In this document: piece after piece, positions 17,319-26,532 of the stretch
How the letters are laid out: each line of letters begins with the position of its first letter
Numbering within the stretch: the first letter of the stretch is position 1
NCBI RefSeq assembly: GCF_027497215.1
Contig: NZ_CP114904.1
Location: 2,440,001 to 2,504,000 of the forward strand
Source: Micromonospora sp. WMMD812
GTDB lineage: Bacteria; Actinomycetota; Actinomycetes; Mycobacteriales; Micromonosporaceae
DNA: 64,000 nt
Direction of reading: 5' to 3'
The notes under the pieces: model-generated
The model's input: the letters and a program-made list of their open reading frames with translations, nothing else
Told to the model about the DNA's origin: nothing
The model's database searches: none
Program-made: the position numbers and the translations under genes

Positions 17319-18442
17319 GCCCCGACCGCCACGGGCGCCGGCCGGGCGGCCTCCACCGGCTCGGGCCAGGTGTCTGGCCGGTCCGGGTCGAACAGCTCGT
17401 TGGTCCAGAACATGGTGACCAGCTCGTCCGGGCCGGTGTTCACCAGCTTGTGCACCCACATCGTGGGCATGTCCACCAGCACCGGCTCCTCGCCGCGCAC
17501 CGGGAACCTCAGCACCTCGGTGTCGCCGACGCGGCGCAGGCTGATCTCGGCCGAGCCGCGCAGCACCACGAACCGCTCCACCTTCGCCAGGTGGAAGTGC
17601 TCGCCGCGGGTGATGCCCGGCCGGGTGGTGGAGCAGAACGTCTGTCCCGCGCCGCCGTGCGCCTTGACCGTCTCGACCAGCTCGCCGCGGGCGTCCCCGC
17701 GGCGGGGCAGCGGGAGCGGATAGTGCGCGGGGAAGCAGTGCGACCGGTAGGTGTTGAACAGCCGCACGTCGTGCCGGTCCACCAGGGACGGGATCTCCCC
17801 CGTCCGGTATGTCGCGGCCACCTCGGTGAGCCGGCCGACCAGGTCCCGGACGCTGATCCGCAGCGCCGGCATGGCCGGGTCCCAGGACCCGCCGGCCGGT
17901 ACGCCGGCGAGCCGGGCGGCCGCGTCGGTGACGTGTACCAGGCCCAGCTCGCGGTCGGCGTGCACCTCCGGCCGGCCGCCCTCGGCGAGCACCCGGCAGA
18001 AGGTCGCCACCGCCGAGTTGTAGTAGGGCCGGCCGTGCTCGCCGTAGAGATTCGGCAGCAGGACGTTGTCGAGGTCGACCCCGGTGTCCGCCAGCAGCCG
18101 CGCCGCGGCGGCCTTGCTGTCGCCGTACGGGCTGCCGTTGCCCGCCTGCACCGAGTTCGCGTACACCACCCGCGCGGGCGGGTTCGCGCAGTGCTTGAGA
18201 CCCTCGGCGAGCTGCGCGGCGAGCTGCACGTTGCCGGCCGCGACCTCGGCCGGCTCCCCCCGGTTCACGCCGGCCAGGTGCAGCACCCGGTCGACGCCGT
18301 CCACCCTCGCCGCCAAGACTGCGGGGTCGGCGAGATCGGAACGGGTGAGCACGGTCGGCTCCGGCCAGCCCAGCGCGCGCAGCAGCACCCGGACGTGCCA
18401 GCCGAGGAAGCCACCGGCGCCGGTGACCGCCAGCCTCAGCAC
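17315..18442 (-). CDS. fnlB: CapF/FnlB-like bifunctional reductase with cupin domain
   Basis: This 375-residue fusion has an N-terminal NAD(P) Rossmann reductase (LAVTGAGGFLGWHV; ANSVQAGNGSPYGDSK with the YxxxK pair) and a C-terminal cupin domain with metal-type motifs (RPGITRGEHFHLAKVERF; MWVHKLVNTG). This is the CapF/WbjC architecture, which reduces the 4-keto-hexosamine intermediate to UDP-2-acetamido-2,6-dideoxy-L-talose; the cupin provides the 3-epimerase activity. GTG start; its beginning overlaps the preceding gene by seven bases. Confidence 0.88.
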   Translation of the reverse strand: MLRLAVTGAGGFLGWHVRVLLRALGWPEPTVLTRSDLADPAVLAARVDGVDRVLHLAGVNRGEPAEVAAGNVQLAAQLAEGLKHCANPPARVVYANSVQAGNGSPYGDSKAAAARLLADTGVDLDNVLLPNLYGEHGRPYYNSAVATFCRVLAEGGRPEVHADRELGLVHVTDAAARLAGVPAGGSWDPAMPALRISVRDLVGRLTEVAATYRTGEIPSLVDRHDVRLFNTYRSHCFPAHYPLPLPRRGDARGELVETVKAHGGAGQTFCSTTRPGITRGEHFHLAKVERFVVLRGSAEISLRRVGDTEVLRFPVRGEEPVLVDMPTMWVHKLVNTGPDELVTMFWTNELFDPDRPDTWPEPVEAARPAPVAVGA

Positions 18443-19476
18443 GCCAACACCGGATCCCGCAGGGCCAGCTCCGCGCGGACCTCGGGCAGCGTCTTCAGCA
18501 ACTCCACGATCTCGGGTACGCCGAGCCGCGGCGCGTTCGCCGAGTTGAAGTCCTCGGTCGGGCCGCGACCGAGGTCGCCCTCGGAGACGTACAGCGCGTA
18601 GTTGAGGTCGCGCGCGTCCAGCGGGACCCGGAGGAAGTCCCCGAAGTCCTCGGCCTGGACGAGTTCCTCCCGGCTGGCCAGCGTCTCGTCCTGCTTCTCG
18701 CCGTGCCGTACGCCGATCACGTCGAGCTTGGCCGGCACGTCGAAGAGCAGGCAGACCGCCTCGGCCAGGTCGCCGATGGTGCAGGCCGCGGCCTTGCGGA
18801 TGAAGATGTCCCCGGGCCGGGCGTGCCGGAAGGCGTGCTCGACCAGTTCCACCGAGTCGGCCAGCGACATCAGGAAGCGGGTCATCCCCGGGTCGGTCAC
18901 CGTGGGCGCCCGACCCGCCTTGATCTGCTCGATGAACAGCGGGATCACCGACCCGCGCGAGTACATGACGTTGCCGTACCGGACGCAGGAGACAGTCGTG
19001 GCGCTGGTCGGGTTGTTCCGCGCGTGCGCCTGGGCGACCTTCTCCATCATCGCCTTGCTCATGCCCATCGCGTTCACCGGGTAGACGGCCTTGTCGGTGC
19101 TGAGCACCACCACCGAGCCCACCCCGTTGCGCTCGGCCGCCTCGACCACGTTGGCGCTGCCCAGCACGTTGGTCCGGACCGCCTCCAGCGGGAAGAACTC
19201 ACACGACGGCACCTGCTTGAGGGCGGCCGCGTGGAAGATGTAGTCGATGCCGCGGCTGGCCTTCAGCACCGAGTCGTAGTCGCGCACGTCCCCGACGTAG
19301 TAGCGGACCCGTTCGTCGGCGAGCGACCGGCGCATCGCGTCCTGCTTGGCCTCGTCACGGCTGAACACCCGGATCTCGCCGGCGCCCCGGTCGAGGAGGC
19401 GGCGCACCATGGTCTGGCCGAAGGAGCCGGTGCCGCCGGTAATGAGTACTCGGCGTCCGGCTACTGAGTGGGTCAC
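18436..19476 (-). CDS. fnlA: UDP-GlcNAc 4,6-dehydratase/5-epimerase, CapE/FnlA type
   Basis: This 346-residue soluble short-chain dehydrogenase opens the FucNAc pathway. It has the NAD motif GGTGSFGQTMVRRLL, STDKAVYPVNAMGMSKAMME (with Met in place of Tyr four residues before the catalytic Lys, as in CapE/FlaA1) and RYGNVMYSRGSVIPLF. GTG at 19476 follows an AGGAGC site. It heads a four-gene, mutually overlapping operon fnlA-fnlB-wbuB-fnlC. The open frame extends upstream to 19830, but that stretch is antisense to the next gene and is not counted. Confidence 0.88.
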   Translation of the reverse strand: MTHSVAGRRVLITGGTGSFGQTMVRRLLDRGAGEIRVFSRDEAKQDAMRRSLADERVRYYVGDVRDYDSVLKASRGIDYIFHAAALKQVPSCEFFPLEAVRTNVLGSANVVEAAERNGVGSVVVLSTDKAVYPVNAMGMSKAMMEKVAQAHARNNPTSATTVSCVRYGNVMYSRGSVIPLFIEQIKAGRAPTVTDPGMTRFLMSLADSVELVEHAFRHARPGDIFIRKAAACTIGDLAEAVCLLFDVPAKLDVIGVRHGEKQDETLASREELVQAEDFGDFLRVPLDARDLNYALYVSEGDLGRGPTEDFNSANAPRLGVPEIVELLKTLPEVRAELALRDPVLAC

Positions 19477-19488
19477 GGAAGCTCCTGT

Positions 19489-19550
19489 TCGTTGCTCACA
19501 GATCAGGCGCGCCCCCGGAGGCGGTCGGACGGCCACATGTCGAGCAACGA
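19489..19550. repeat. 9-bp inverted repeat in the fnlA leader
   Basis: TCGTTGCTC at 19489-19497 and GAGCAACGA at 19542-19550 are exact inverted copies 44 bases apart, placed just upstream of the fnlA ribosome-binding site. They could form a leader stem or mark an operator. Confidence 0.4.
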
Positions 19551-19616
19551 GCGAGGTATCGGTCAGACACGCCGAAACACCACAAACCGGATAAACTTCC
19601 GCTGATCGTCCGGCGG

Positions 19617-20828
19617 TTAACCCGAATCGGCGGCACCCCGAACCAGGTCCAGGATGTTCGCCCCAGCGAGGTCGGCGCGCCACCGGCGGTAGGCGTCCCC
19701 CGCCGCCAGCCGGGCAGCATGGCGCTGCTTGGGACTGAGCGCCGCCCAGCGCTCGATCTCCGCCGCCCACGCGCCGGCGGTGAGCTCCGGCGGCACCGCG
19801 CCGCCGCCGTCCCGCAGCACCGAGGTCCACGGTGTCCGGTCAGAGCAGAGCACCGGGCAGGAGGCGGCGAGACTCTCCGCGATGACGTGGCCGAAGTTTT
19901 CGCCGAGGGTCGGCAGCACCAGCGCGTCGTGGTCGGCGAAGACGTCCAGCACGGCCGACGGTGCAAGGCTGCCCCGGTATGTGGCCCGGACGTTCGGCGG
20001 AAGCGCCGCCAACAGCGCCTCGCAACGCCGCCAGTAGGCGGCGTCCTCGATCGGGCCGTAGACGTCCAGCGTCACCGGCCGTCCCACGCCCGCCAGGGCC
20101 TCCAGAGCGAGGGCCAGGTTCTTCATAGCGGCGATCCGGCCTACGAACACCAGCCGCAGAGGGCCCGGCACGGGAGCGGGGACCGGCGCCGGCTCGAGCG
20201 GCAGCCCCGTCTGGTTGGCGTTGATCCGGACGGTCGCCCACGGAAACATCCCGCGCACGTCGGCCGCCTCCCGCTCCGTCGAGGCATGGAACTCGACGCC
20301 GAGACTACGGAGCACCCGACGCCAGCCGGTGACGAACAACCGCTTGCGGCCGGACTTCAGCGACAGCGCGCCGGGCGAGCACTCGCCCCTGGGCGCGACC
20401 ATCACCCGGTCCGCGCGCAGCAGGCGCAGCCGGACGGCGAGGATCGGCACCAACGACATCGGCGCCCAGAGGCTGTTGACATAGAGCAGGTCGAAGCGCG
20501 CGGCCCGCAGCTGACGCCAGAGGCCGTACCACTGCCGGGGCCGTCGCCGCGGCAGGTAGAACACCCGGGCCCGGCCGCGATCGACCCACCGCCCAGACAG
20601 TCCCGGGTACGCCTCGGTCGCGCCCAGATCGCGGTCTCTGGTGACCAGGATCGGGGCCACCCCTGGTGCGGCCGCGTCGAGGATGTGCGCGACAGAGCGG
20701 ACCGGGCCGCCACCGCGAAAACCCGGCTCGAAGAACGTGGAGGTGACCAGCACCCGAAACGGTGCCGGTTCCGTGAGGATCGGCCGCCCGCCTTGGGCCG
20801 GACGGGGAATCAGGTGGTTCTCCCGCAC
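19617..20828 (-). CDS. GT4-like glycosyltransferase
   Basis: This 403-residue GT-B glycosyltransferase has an N-terminal acceptor domain (FRVLVTSTFFEPGFRGGGPVR; LLYVNSLWAPMSL; APRGECSPGALSLKSGRK) and a C-terminal donor domain (LRLVFVGRIAAMKNL; LPTLGENFGHVIAESLA, the E-x7-E-type nucleotide-sugar contact). There is no signal or membrane segment, so it acts on the cytosolic face. GTG at 20828 is chosen because GGGAGGT precedes it by five bases; longer in-frame extensions are Arg-rich and implausible. Donor and acceptor are unknown. Confidence 0.8.
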   Translation of the reverse strand: MRENHLIPRPAQGGRPILTEPAPFRVLVTSTFFEPGFRGGGPVRSVAHILDAAAPGVAPILVTRDRDLGATEAYPGLSGRWVDRGRARVFYLPRRRPRQWYGLWRQLRAARFDLLYVNSLWAPMSLVPILAVRLRLLRADRVMVAPRGECSPGALSLKSGRKRLFVTGWRRVLRSLGVEFHASTEREAADVRGMFPWATVRINANQTGLPLEPAPVPAPVPGPLRLVFVGRIAAMKNLALALEALAGVGRPVTLDVYGPIEDAAYWRRCEALLAALPPNVRATYRGSLAPSAVLDVFADHDALVLPTLGENFGHVIAESLAASCPVLCSDRTPWTSVLRDGGGAVPPELTAGAWAAEIERWAALSPKQRHAARLAAGDAYRRWRADLAGANILDLVRGAADSG

Positions 20829-20988
20829 CAGGGACCTCCCGCGTCCAGCGATTCGGCGACGATTCTGCAAACGAGCGTCCGCGCCGACGGTTACCGATTC
20901 CGCGAACCTTGCTGGCTGAGAGATTCGTCTCCGACCGGCAATTGTCGCGGCAAACATGAAAGACGAGATGGCGCTATCGCGACGCCGG

Positions 20989-20994
20989 TATAAC
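20989..20994 (+). promoter_or_regulatory. -10 element TATAAC, leaderless geometry
   Basis: TATAAC is followed by six bases and the ATG at 21001. The last base departs from TANNNT, but the position matches and no Shine-Dalgarno sequence precedes this ATG. Confidence 0.5.
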
Positions 20995-21000
20995 CGTGCC

Positions 21001-21693
21001 ATGACCACCGCCGAGGTCGCTCGCATTACCGCCCCCGACCGGACCGCTTTCGCCCGTTCACCCCTGGTCGTGCTGGGCACGTCCGGACACGCGCGGGAGA
21101 TCGCCTGGATCGGGGAGGAGGCAGGGTATCCGCTGCTCGGGTGCCTGGGCCCGCATCGGGCCGCCGAGGCGGCCCGCCTCCCGGTCCCCTGGCTCGGCGA
21201 GGACGACTGGCTGGACAGCGCCGACCTTTCGGTGCGCTACCTCATCGGCGTCGGCGACGGTTCCGTACGGGCCCGGATCGACCATCTGGCCAGCCGCAAC
21301 GGTCGCCGCCCCGGCTCGTTGGTCTCTCCGGCGGCGACCGTCGGCGCCCGGTGCACGCTGGGCGACGGCAGTGTTTTGTGGCCCGGCGCGATCCTCACGA
21401 CCGATGTCCGCCTCGGGCGACACGTACACGTCGGCACCGGAGCGACGGTGAGTCACGACACCGAGATCGGCGACTTCGCCACACTGCTGCCGGGGTGCAG
21501 GGTGGCGGGCAGCAGCCGGGTCGGCCGGGGCGCGACCATCGCCGCCGGCGCCACCGTCATCGACAACATTTCCATTGGAAGAAACGCGGTGGTGGGCGCC
21601 GGCGCAGTGGTTGTCCACGACGTTCCGGAGAACGTCGTGGTGGTGGGTGTTCCCGCGCGGATTCTGCGGCCGAACCATCCCCCGGTGTACTGA
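21001..21693 (+). CDS. perB: NeuD-family acetyltransferase, PerB-like
   Basis: This 230-residue acetyltransferase has the N-terminal nucleotide-sugar-binding motif [18 protein letters not shown] and a hexapeptide left-handed beta-helix ([18 protein letters not shown] onward) with the putative catalytic His in [13 protein letters not shown] and the terminal [11 protein letters not shown]. Its neighbours are gmd and perA, so N-acetylation of GDP-perosamine is the most economical role. A second copy of this family (the PglD-like gene) lies 9 kb away, consistent with two separate amino sugars. ATG at 21001 is favoured by the -10 spacing; an upstream in-frame ATG at 20956 would add 15 unlikely residues. 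Confidence 0.78.
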   Translation: MTTAEVARITAPDRTAFARSPLVVLGTSGHAREIAWIGEEAGYPLLGCLGPHRAAEAARLPVPWLGEDDWLDSADLSVRYLIGVGDGSVRARIDHLASRNGRRPGSLVSPAATVGARCTLGDGSVLWPGAILTTDVRLGRHVHVGTGATVSHDTEIGDFATLLPGCRVAGSSRVGRGATIAAGATVIDNISIGRNAVVGAGAVVVHDVPENVVVVGVPARILRPNHPPVY

Positions 21694-21728
21694 TCGTAGA
21701 CAACTCTCACTTTCGGGAAAGGCGCGGC

Positions 21729-22742
21729 ATGAGTCGAGTCGCACTCATCACCGGCATCACCGGGCAGGACGGCAGCTACCTGTCGGAACTTCTTCTCGAC
21801 AAGGGCTACACGGTGCACGGTCTCAAGCGTCGGTCGTCGAGCTTCAACACGGAGCGGATCGATCGGATCGACGTGCACCCACGGCATCCGGACGCGCGCC
21901 TGTTCCTGCACTACAGCGACCTGTCCGACGCGGGCTCGCTGGTGGCTCTGCTGCGCGACATCCAACCCGACGAGATCTACAACCTGGGCGCGCAGAGTCA
22001 CGTGCGGGTCTCCTTCGACATACCGAGCTACACGGCCGACGTCACCGGGATGGGTGCCCTGCGGTTGCTCGAGGCGGCCCGGCTGGCCGGGGTGAGCAGC
22101 CGCTTCTATCAGGCGTCCTCCTCGGAGATGTTCGGTTCGACCCCGCCGCCGCAGCGCGAGGAGACCCCGTTCCATCCGCGCAGCCCGTACGCGTGCGCGA
22201 AGGTCTTCGCCTATTGGGCGGCGGTGAACTACCGGGAGTCGTACGGGATGTACTGCGCCAACGGCATCCTGTTCAACCACGAGAGTCCTCGGCGGGGCGA
22301 GAACTTCGTGACCCGGAAGATCAGCCGGGCGGTCGCCCGGATCGAGGCCGGCATCCAGGACAAGCTCTACCTGGGCAACCTGGACGCGGTCCGCGACTGG
22401 GGATACGCACCGGAGTACATGGAGGCGGTCTGGCTCACCCTCCAGCAGGACCACCCGGACGATTTTGTCGTCGCGACCGGCGAGGGACACACCGTGCGCG
22501 AGTTCGTCGAGACCGCGTTCGCCCACGTCGGACTGGACTGGCAGACGTACGTCGTCACGGACCCGGCCTACTTCCGCCCGGCCGAGGTGGACGCACTGAT
22601 CGGCGACTACGGCAAGGCCCGCCGGAAGCTGGGGTGGGCACCCAAGACCCACTTCGCCGATCTGGTGCGGGTGATGGTGGACGCGGACCGGCAGTTGCTC
22701 GAGGACGAGCGGATGGGCCGGCTCGTCCGGGTCGACCGGTGA
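21729..22742 (+). CDS. gmd: GDP-mannose 4,6-dehydratase
   Basis: This 337-residue short-chain dehydrogenase converts GDP-D-mannose to GDP-4-keto-6-deoxy-D-mannose. Diagnostic segments are [20 protein letters not shown] (NADP binding), [38 protein letters not shown] (YxxxK), and [17 protein letters not shown]. Length and motifs match canonical Gmd. ATG follows GGGAAAGG. It is followed by a GT4 gene with overlapping start and then a perosamine synthase, so its product is probably committed to GDP-perosamine. Confidence 0.93.
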   Translation: MSRVALITGITGQDGSYLSELLLDKGYTVHGLKRRSSSFNTERIDRIDVHPRHPDARLFLHYSDLSDAGSLVALLRDIQPDEIYNLGAQSHVRVSFDIPSYTADVTGMGALRLLEAARLAGVSSRFYQASSSEMFGSTPPPQREETPFHPRSPYACAKVFAYWAAVNYRESYGMYCANGILFNHESPRRGENFVTRKISRAVARIEAGIQDKLYLGNLDAVRDWGYAPEYMEAVWLTLQQDHPDDFVVATGEGHTVREFVETAFAHVGLDWQTYVVTDPAYFRPAEVDALIGDYGKARRKLGWAPKTHFADLVRVMVDADRQLLEDERMGRLVRVDR

Positions 22743-23938
22743 GGATCGGCATCGACGCCACCTCCGTGCGGCCGGGACACTCGGCGGGTATCGAGGCGTT
22801 CACCTATGGGCTGCTCAACGGCATGGCCGACGGTCCGCACGAGCTGACCGTCCACGTGCTGAACGGCACCGGCGACGAGTGGCGCCGGCGGGTCCCGTCG
22901 GAGCGAATCGGGTGGTCGGAAGTCCGTACGCCCCTGCGCACGGACAACCGGCTCGGCCGCCTGCTGCGCCGGCACACCCCCCGCAGCGCGGTGACCTCGG
23001 TGGCCCTGCGTCGCACCGTCAACCTCGTCCGGCAGTGGAACCGCGCCCCGGTTACGGGCGCGGATGTCACGGTCTACCCGTTCGCGGGCGTGCCGGTGAA
23101 CGTGGACCCGTCCGTCATCGTGCTGCACGACCTTCGTCAGCTTCAGCCGGGCCTCGGCTCTCCGGGCTTCGCGGAGGTCATCCGGCGGAACGTGGCCCGG
23201 GCGGCCGCCGTGGTGTTGTCCTGGCCGCACCCGTACGAGCAGGCGGTGCGCGCGTTTCCCGAGGCGCGCGACAAGATCGCGATGATTCCACTGCCCGCTT
23301 TCCACGCCGCGCGCACCCTACCGTCGACCGAGCCCGAACCGGGTCTGCTGGTGTATCCGTCGTCGACCGCGCCGCTGAAGAACCACGCCACACTGTTGGA
23401 GGCGATGGCGCTACTCCCGGAGTGCCGTCTCGTGTGCCCAGGACCCCTGGTGGAGCCCGAGGCAAGCCGGCTGCGCGCCCGCGCCGACCGGCCCGACCTG
23501 CGTGGACGGGTCTCCTTCCCGGGATTCGTGAGCACCGAGGAACTGGCGTCGATGTACGCCCGCGCCTCGGCAGTGGTCGTGCCGTCCCTGTGGGAGGCGG
23601 CCAGCGGGGCCATGCTCGAGGCGTTCAGCTGGGGGCTCCCCGTGGCCTGCGCCGACTCGGAACCGCTGCTGGCCCAGCTCGACTTCACCCGGGCCGAGGC
23701 GGCTGTCTTCGCGGCACACGACCCGGCCGACCTCGCGGCAGCCGTCCGGCGGCTGCTGCGCGAGCGAGAGCACTATGCGCGCTCCTCCCGGGCGGCCGGC
23801 GCACTACTGGCGGCACGCACATGGCCGGACACCGCCGCCGACTACGTCGCCGTGTTGGACTGGGTGCGGGCGGGCCGGCCAGGGCCGATCCCTCGGTCGT
23901 CGTTCGCCGAAACGTTGAGTTCCGGAGGAGCCCGTTGA
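22739..23938 (+). CDS. GT4-like glycosyltransferase (possible perosamine transferase)
   Basis: This 399-residue GT-B glycosyltransferase begins [20 protein letters not shown]. It contains [12 protein letters not shown] in the N-terminal domain and [20 protein letters not shown] and [19 protein letters not shown] in the donor domain. GTG overlaps the gmd stop (GTGA) and its own stop overlaps the perA start, so it is translated with the perosamine genes. It is therefore a candidate for adding perosamine or N-acetylperosamine, which remains inference. Confidence 0.78.
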   Translation: MRIGIDATSVRPGHSAGIEAFTYGLLNGMADGPHELTVHVLNGTGDEWRRRVPSERIGWSEVRTPLRTDNRLGRLLRRHTPRSAVTSVALRRTVNLVRQWNRAPVTGADVTVYPFAGVPVNVDPSVIVLHDLRQLQPGLGSPGFAEVIRRNVARAAAVVLSWPHPYEQAVRAFPEARDKIAMIPLPAFHAARTLPSTEPEPGLLVYPSSTAPLKNHATLLEAMALLPECRLVCPGPLVEPEASRLRARADRPDLRGRVSFPGFVSTEELASMYARASAVVVPSLWEAASGAMLEAFSWGLPVACADSEPLLAQLDFTRAEAAVFAAHDPADLAAAVRRLLREREHYARSSRAAGALLAARTWPDTAADYVAVLDWVRAGRPGPIPRSSFAETLSSGGAR

Positions 23939-25065
23939 GCGCACAGGATCGCTACCCGGTCGCGCGTCCCTGCCTGTCCGACCTCGAGGAGCGGTACCTA
24001 CTCGACGCGTACCGGAGCGGCTGGGTCTCCTCCCAGGGGCCGTACCTCCAACGATTCGAGGAACAGTTCGCGGCAAGGTGCGGTGCGGCGACGGCCGTGG
24101 CCACCGGCAACGGCACAGTTGCGCTGCACCTCGTGCTCGCGGCCGCAGGCATCGGCCCCGGCGACGAGGTCATCGTCCCGGCCCTGACCTACGTCGCCAC
24201 CGCGAACGCGGTCACCTACTGTGGTGCCCGACCGGTGTTCGTCGACGTGTCGCCGGAGAGCTGGTGCATCGACGTGGAGCAGGCCGCAGCCGCCGTCGGC
24301 CCCCGTACGCGTGCCGTCGTGGCCGTCGACCTGTACGGCCACCCGGCCGACTACCCCGCGCTGCGGGCGCTCTGCGCGCGGCACGGACTGCTCCTGGTCG
24401 CCGACGCCGCCGAGTCGTTCGGCGCCCTCCTGGACGGCCGTCCGACCGGCGACCTGGCCGACGCCACCACATTCTCGTTCTTCGGCAACAAGGTGATCAC
24501 CGCCGGCGAAGGAGGCTGCGTGACCACCTCCGACCCGGCACTTGCCGAGCGGATGCGGCTGCTCCGGAACCAGGGCATGGATCCCCGCCGGCGCTACTTC
24601 TTCCCCGTCGTCGGCTTCAACTATCGGCTCACCAACCTCGCGGCAGCGCTGCTCTGCGCCCAACTCGAACGCGCCGACGAGATCGTCGGCCGGCGGGACG
24701 CGGTCATCGCCACGTACGAGCGTGAGTTGAGCGACCCTCCGCTGATCAACCCCCAACCGGTCCTGCCCGGCGTGCGCCGCGCACCGTGGATGGCATCCTT
24801 CCTCGTCGGTCCCCCCGGCACGGGAGGGCTGCGCGACGAGCTCGCCCGGACGCTCGACCTGCTCGGCGTCGACACGCGACCGTTCTTCGTCCCCATCCCG
24901 GACCTGCCGCCGTATGCGGACGCCGCCGGCGACCACCCTGTCACCGCCGACCTGGCCCGGCGCGGCATCAACCTGCCGACCTTCGCCGAACTCTCGGACG
25001 TGGACGTGAAGGTCATCATCGACCGGGTACGGGCTGCCCTCTCCGGGATCAGCGGCCGCCGCTGA
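23935..25065 (+). CDS. perA: GDP-perosamine synthase
   Basis: This 376-residue PLP-dependent aminotransferase makes GDP-perosamine from GDP-4-keto-6-deoxymannose and glutamate. It resembles PerA/RfbE proteins throughout: SGWVSSQGPYLQRFEEQFA, GNGTVALHLVLAAAGIGPGD, DLYGHPADY, FSFFGNKVITAGEGGCV (PLP lysine in GNK), GMDPRRRYFFPVVGFNYR, RRGINLPTFAELSD. The start is TTG, chosen because GGAGGAG lies four bases upstream and TTG overlaps the previous stop. The 3' end overlaps the convergent flippase gene by 17 bp. Confidence 0.88.
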   Translation: MSAQDRYPVARPCLSDLEERYLLDAYRSGWVSSQGPYLQRFEEQFAARCGAATAVATGNGTVALHLVLAAAGIGPGDEVIVPALTYVATANAVTYCGARPVFVDVSPESWCIDVEQAAAAVGPRTRAVVAVDLYGHPADYPALRALCARHGLLLVADAAESFGALLDGRPTGDLADATTFSFFGNKVITAGEGGCVTTSDPALAERMRLLRNQGMDPRRRYFFPVVGFNYRLTNLAAALLCAQLERADEIVGRRDAVIATYERELSDPPLINPQPVLPGVRRAPWMASFLVGPPGTGGLRDELARTLDLLGVDTRPFFVPIPDLPPYADAAGDHPVTADLARRGINLPTFAELSDVDVKVIIDRVRAALSGISGRR

Positions 25066-26428
25066 CCCGGGACGCGGAGAGCCGGGACTCGCCTCCCTCG
25101 GCGCCCGAAGCAGCCGTCGGCGTACCGGTCGGTCGGCCGCCCACGACCGGCGCGCCACCGTCGTGACCGCCGCCGGTCGTTTGCAGGTAGCTGGCCCACC
25201 ACGCCGCGGCACTGATCAGCCCCATGAGCGCCAGTGCGACTGCGGCACCGACCGCTCCCCACACCACGGCACAGGCCACGACCACCGGGACTCTGAGCAC
25301 GCCGAGTGCACCGCCGAGGAGCAGGGCCCGACGGGCGGCGCCGTGAACCCGATGCCCCGCGAAAGCCACCATGGCCGTCCCGCCGAGTAGGACCTCCAGC
25401 GCGAGCAGCCACAACAGCGGCTCCGCGTGCCGCCAGTTGTCGCCGAGGACCGCCTCGCCCAGGCGGTCGGGCAGCAGCAGCACGAACAGGCAGGCCGGAG
25501 CGGTGGCGAGGAGCAGGGCGACCGTGACCCGCGCGGCGGCGCGCCGGCGGGCGGGTGCGGTCGCCGTCCGGACGCGGGCGAGGTAGGGGATGACGAGCGA
25601 GGTGGCACTCCCCACGAGGAGCGTCGCCGGACCGAGCACGGTGCGCCCGGCGCTCAACGCGCCCACGACGGCCATGCCGACGGTCACGCCCAGAGCCGTC
25701 AGAGCGAGCTGGGCCGATCCGGCGGTGAGCAGGAACTGCAGGCCGTAGCTGAGTGCCGCGTGGCTACCCGGACGGTCCATTCGCCAGCCTGGCCAGATCT
25801 GGTGGCCGCTCAGGAGTGCCGTGACGTACCCGAGCAGGGCGCCGGCACCCGCCCACAGGCCGAAGACGGCAGATGGCCCCACCACCCCGGTCAGGCCCAG
25901 CAGAGCGGCGAGCGCTGTCAGCGTGGTCCAGATCACCTCCCGGACGCACGGACGGCGTGGCCGTCCCACCCCCACCCCGACGCTCCTCGCGTAGTCGTGC
26001 AGCAAAAGACCGGGCAGCGCGACACCGCCGAGGAGCAGATAGCTAGACCGGTCGACGATTCCGCCGGCGAGCAGTGGCAGGGCGCACCCGACGCCGACGG
26101 CGACGACGCGACGGCTGCCCGCTGCGACTGCACGGCGACGCGTCCCCTCAACCACCGCCTCGGCCAGGACGGCCTCGGTCACCACCGTCCGAGACAGGCC
26201 GGTGGCCAGCACGTAGAGGGAGAAGGCCAGGGCGAACCGGCCGAGGTCGTCGATCGTCGCCAGCCGGGCGACGGTCAGTGACAGCAGGAGGTTGCCCAGG
26301 CTCGACACAGCGGTCGTAAGGACTGCCCAGGGGGCACGACCGCCGACGAAACGCCGGACGACGGTACAGGCACGGTTTGGCCGCGTACCGGGGAGGGGTG
26401 AACCCACGGCGAGGTGGCGCATTCTCAC
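25049..26428 (-). CDS. Wzx-like polysaccharide flippase
   Basis: This membrane protein of up to 459 residues has about 12 hydrophobic segments and an MVF/PST superfamily look (VLTTAVSSLGNLLLSLTVARL near the N-terminus; VTVGMAVVGALSAGRTVLGP mid-protein). In this locus the natural role is flipping undecaprenyl-linked repeat units across the membrane. The start is uncertain: GTG at 26428, ATG at 26422 or a later GTG are possible, none with a good ribosome-binding site. The last 45 residues are a hydrophilic Gly/Ser-rich tail. No closer subfamily assignment can be made by eye. Confidence 0.68.
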   Translation of the reverse strand: MRMRHLAVGSPLPGTRPNRACTVVRRFVGGRAPWAVLTTAVSSLGNLLLSLTVARLATIDDLGRFALAFSLYVLATGLSRTVVTEAVLAEAVVEGTRRRAVAAGSRRVVAVGVGCALPLLAGGIVDRSSYLLLGGVALPGLLLHDYARSVGVGVGRPRRPCVREVIWTTLTALAALLGLTGVVGPSAVFGLWAGAGALLGYVTALLSGHQIWPGWRMDRPGSHAALSYGLQFLLTAGSAQLALTALGVTVGMAVVGALSAGRTVLGPATLLVGSATSLVIPYLARVRTATAPARRRAAARVTVALLLATAPACLFVLLLPDRLGEAVLGDNWRHAEPLLWLLALEVLLGGTAMVAFAGHRVHGAARRALLLGGALGVLRVPVVVACAVVWGAVGAAVALALMGLISAAAWWASYLQTTGGGHDGGAPVVGGRPTGTPTAASGAEGGESRLSASRVSGGR

Positions 26429-26532
26429 TCAGGCCCACCACGTCGGTCGCACACCCGAAGTGTCGGCACCAAATTCAAACGACCCTCACCTCTCCGCTAC
26501 ACGGACGGTATTTCGACGACGACCGTCAGTCC

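Noticed and set aside
19477..19830. N-terminal extension of FnlA to an earlier start
   Set aside because: The extra residues are antisense to the adjacent GT4 gene, and a ribosome-binding site plus the family N-terminus fit GTG at 19476.
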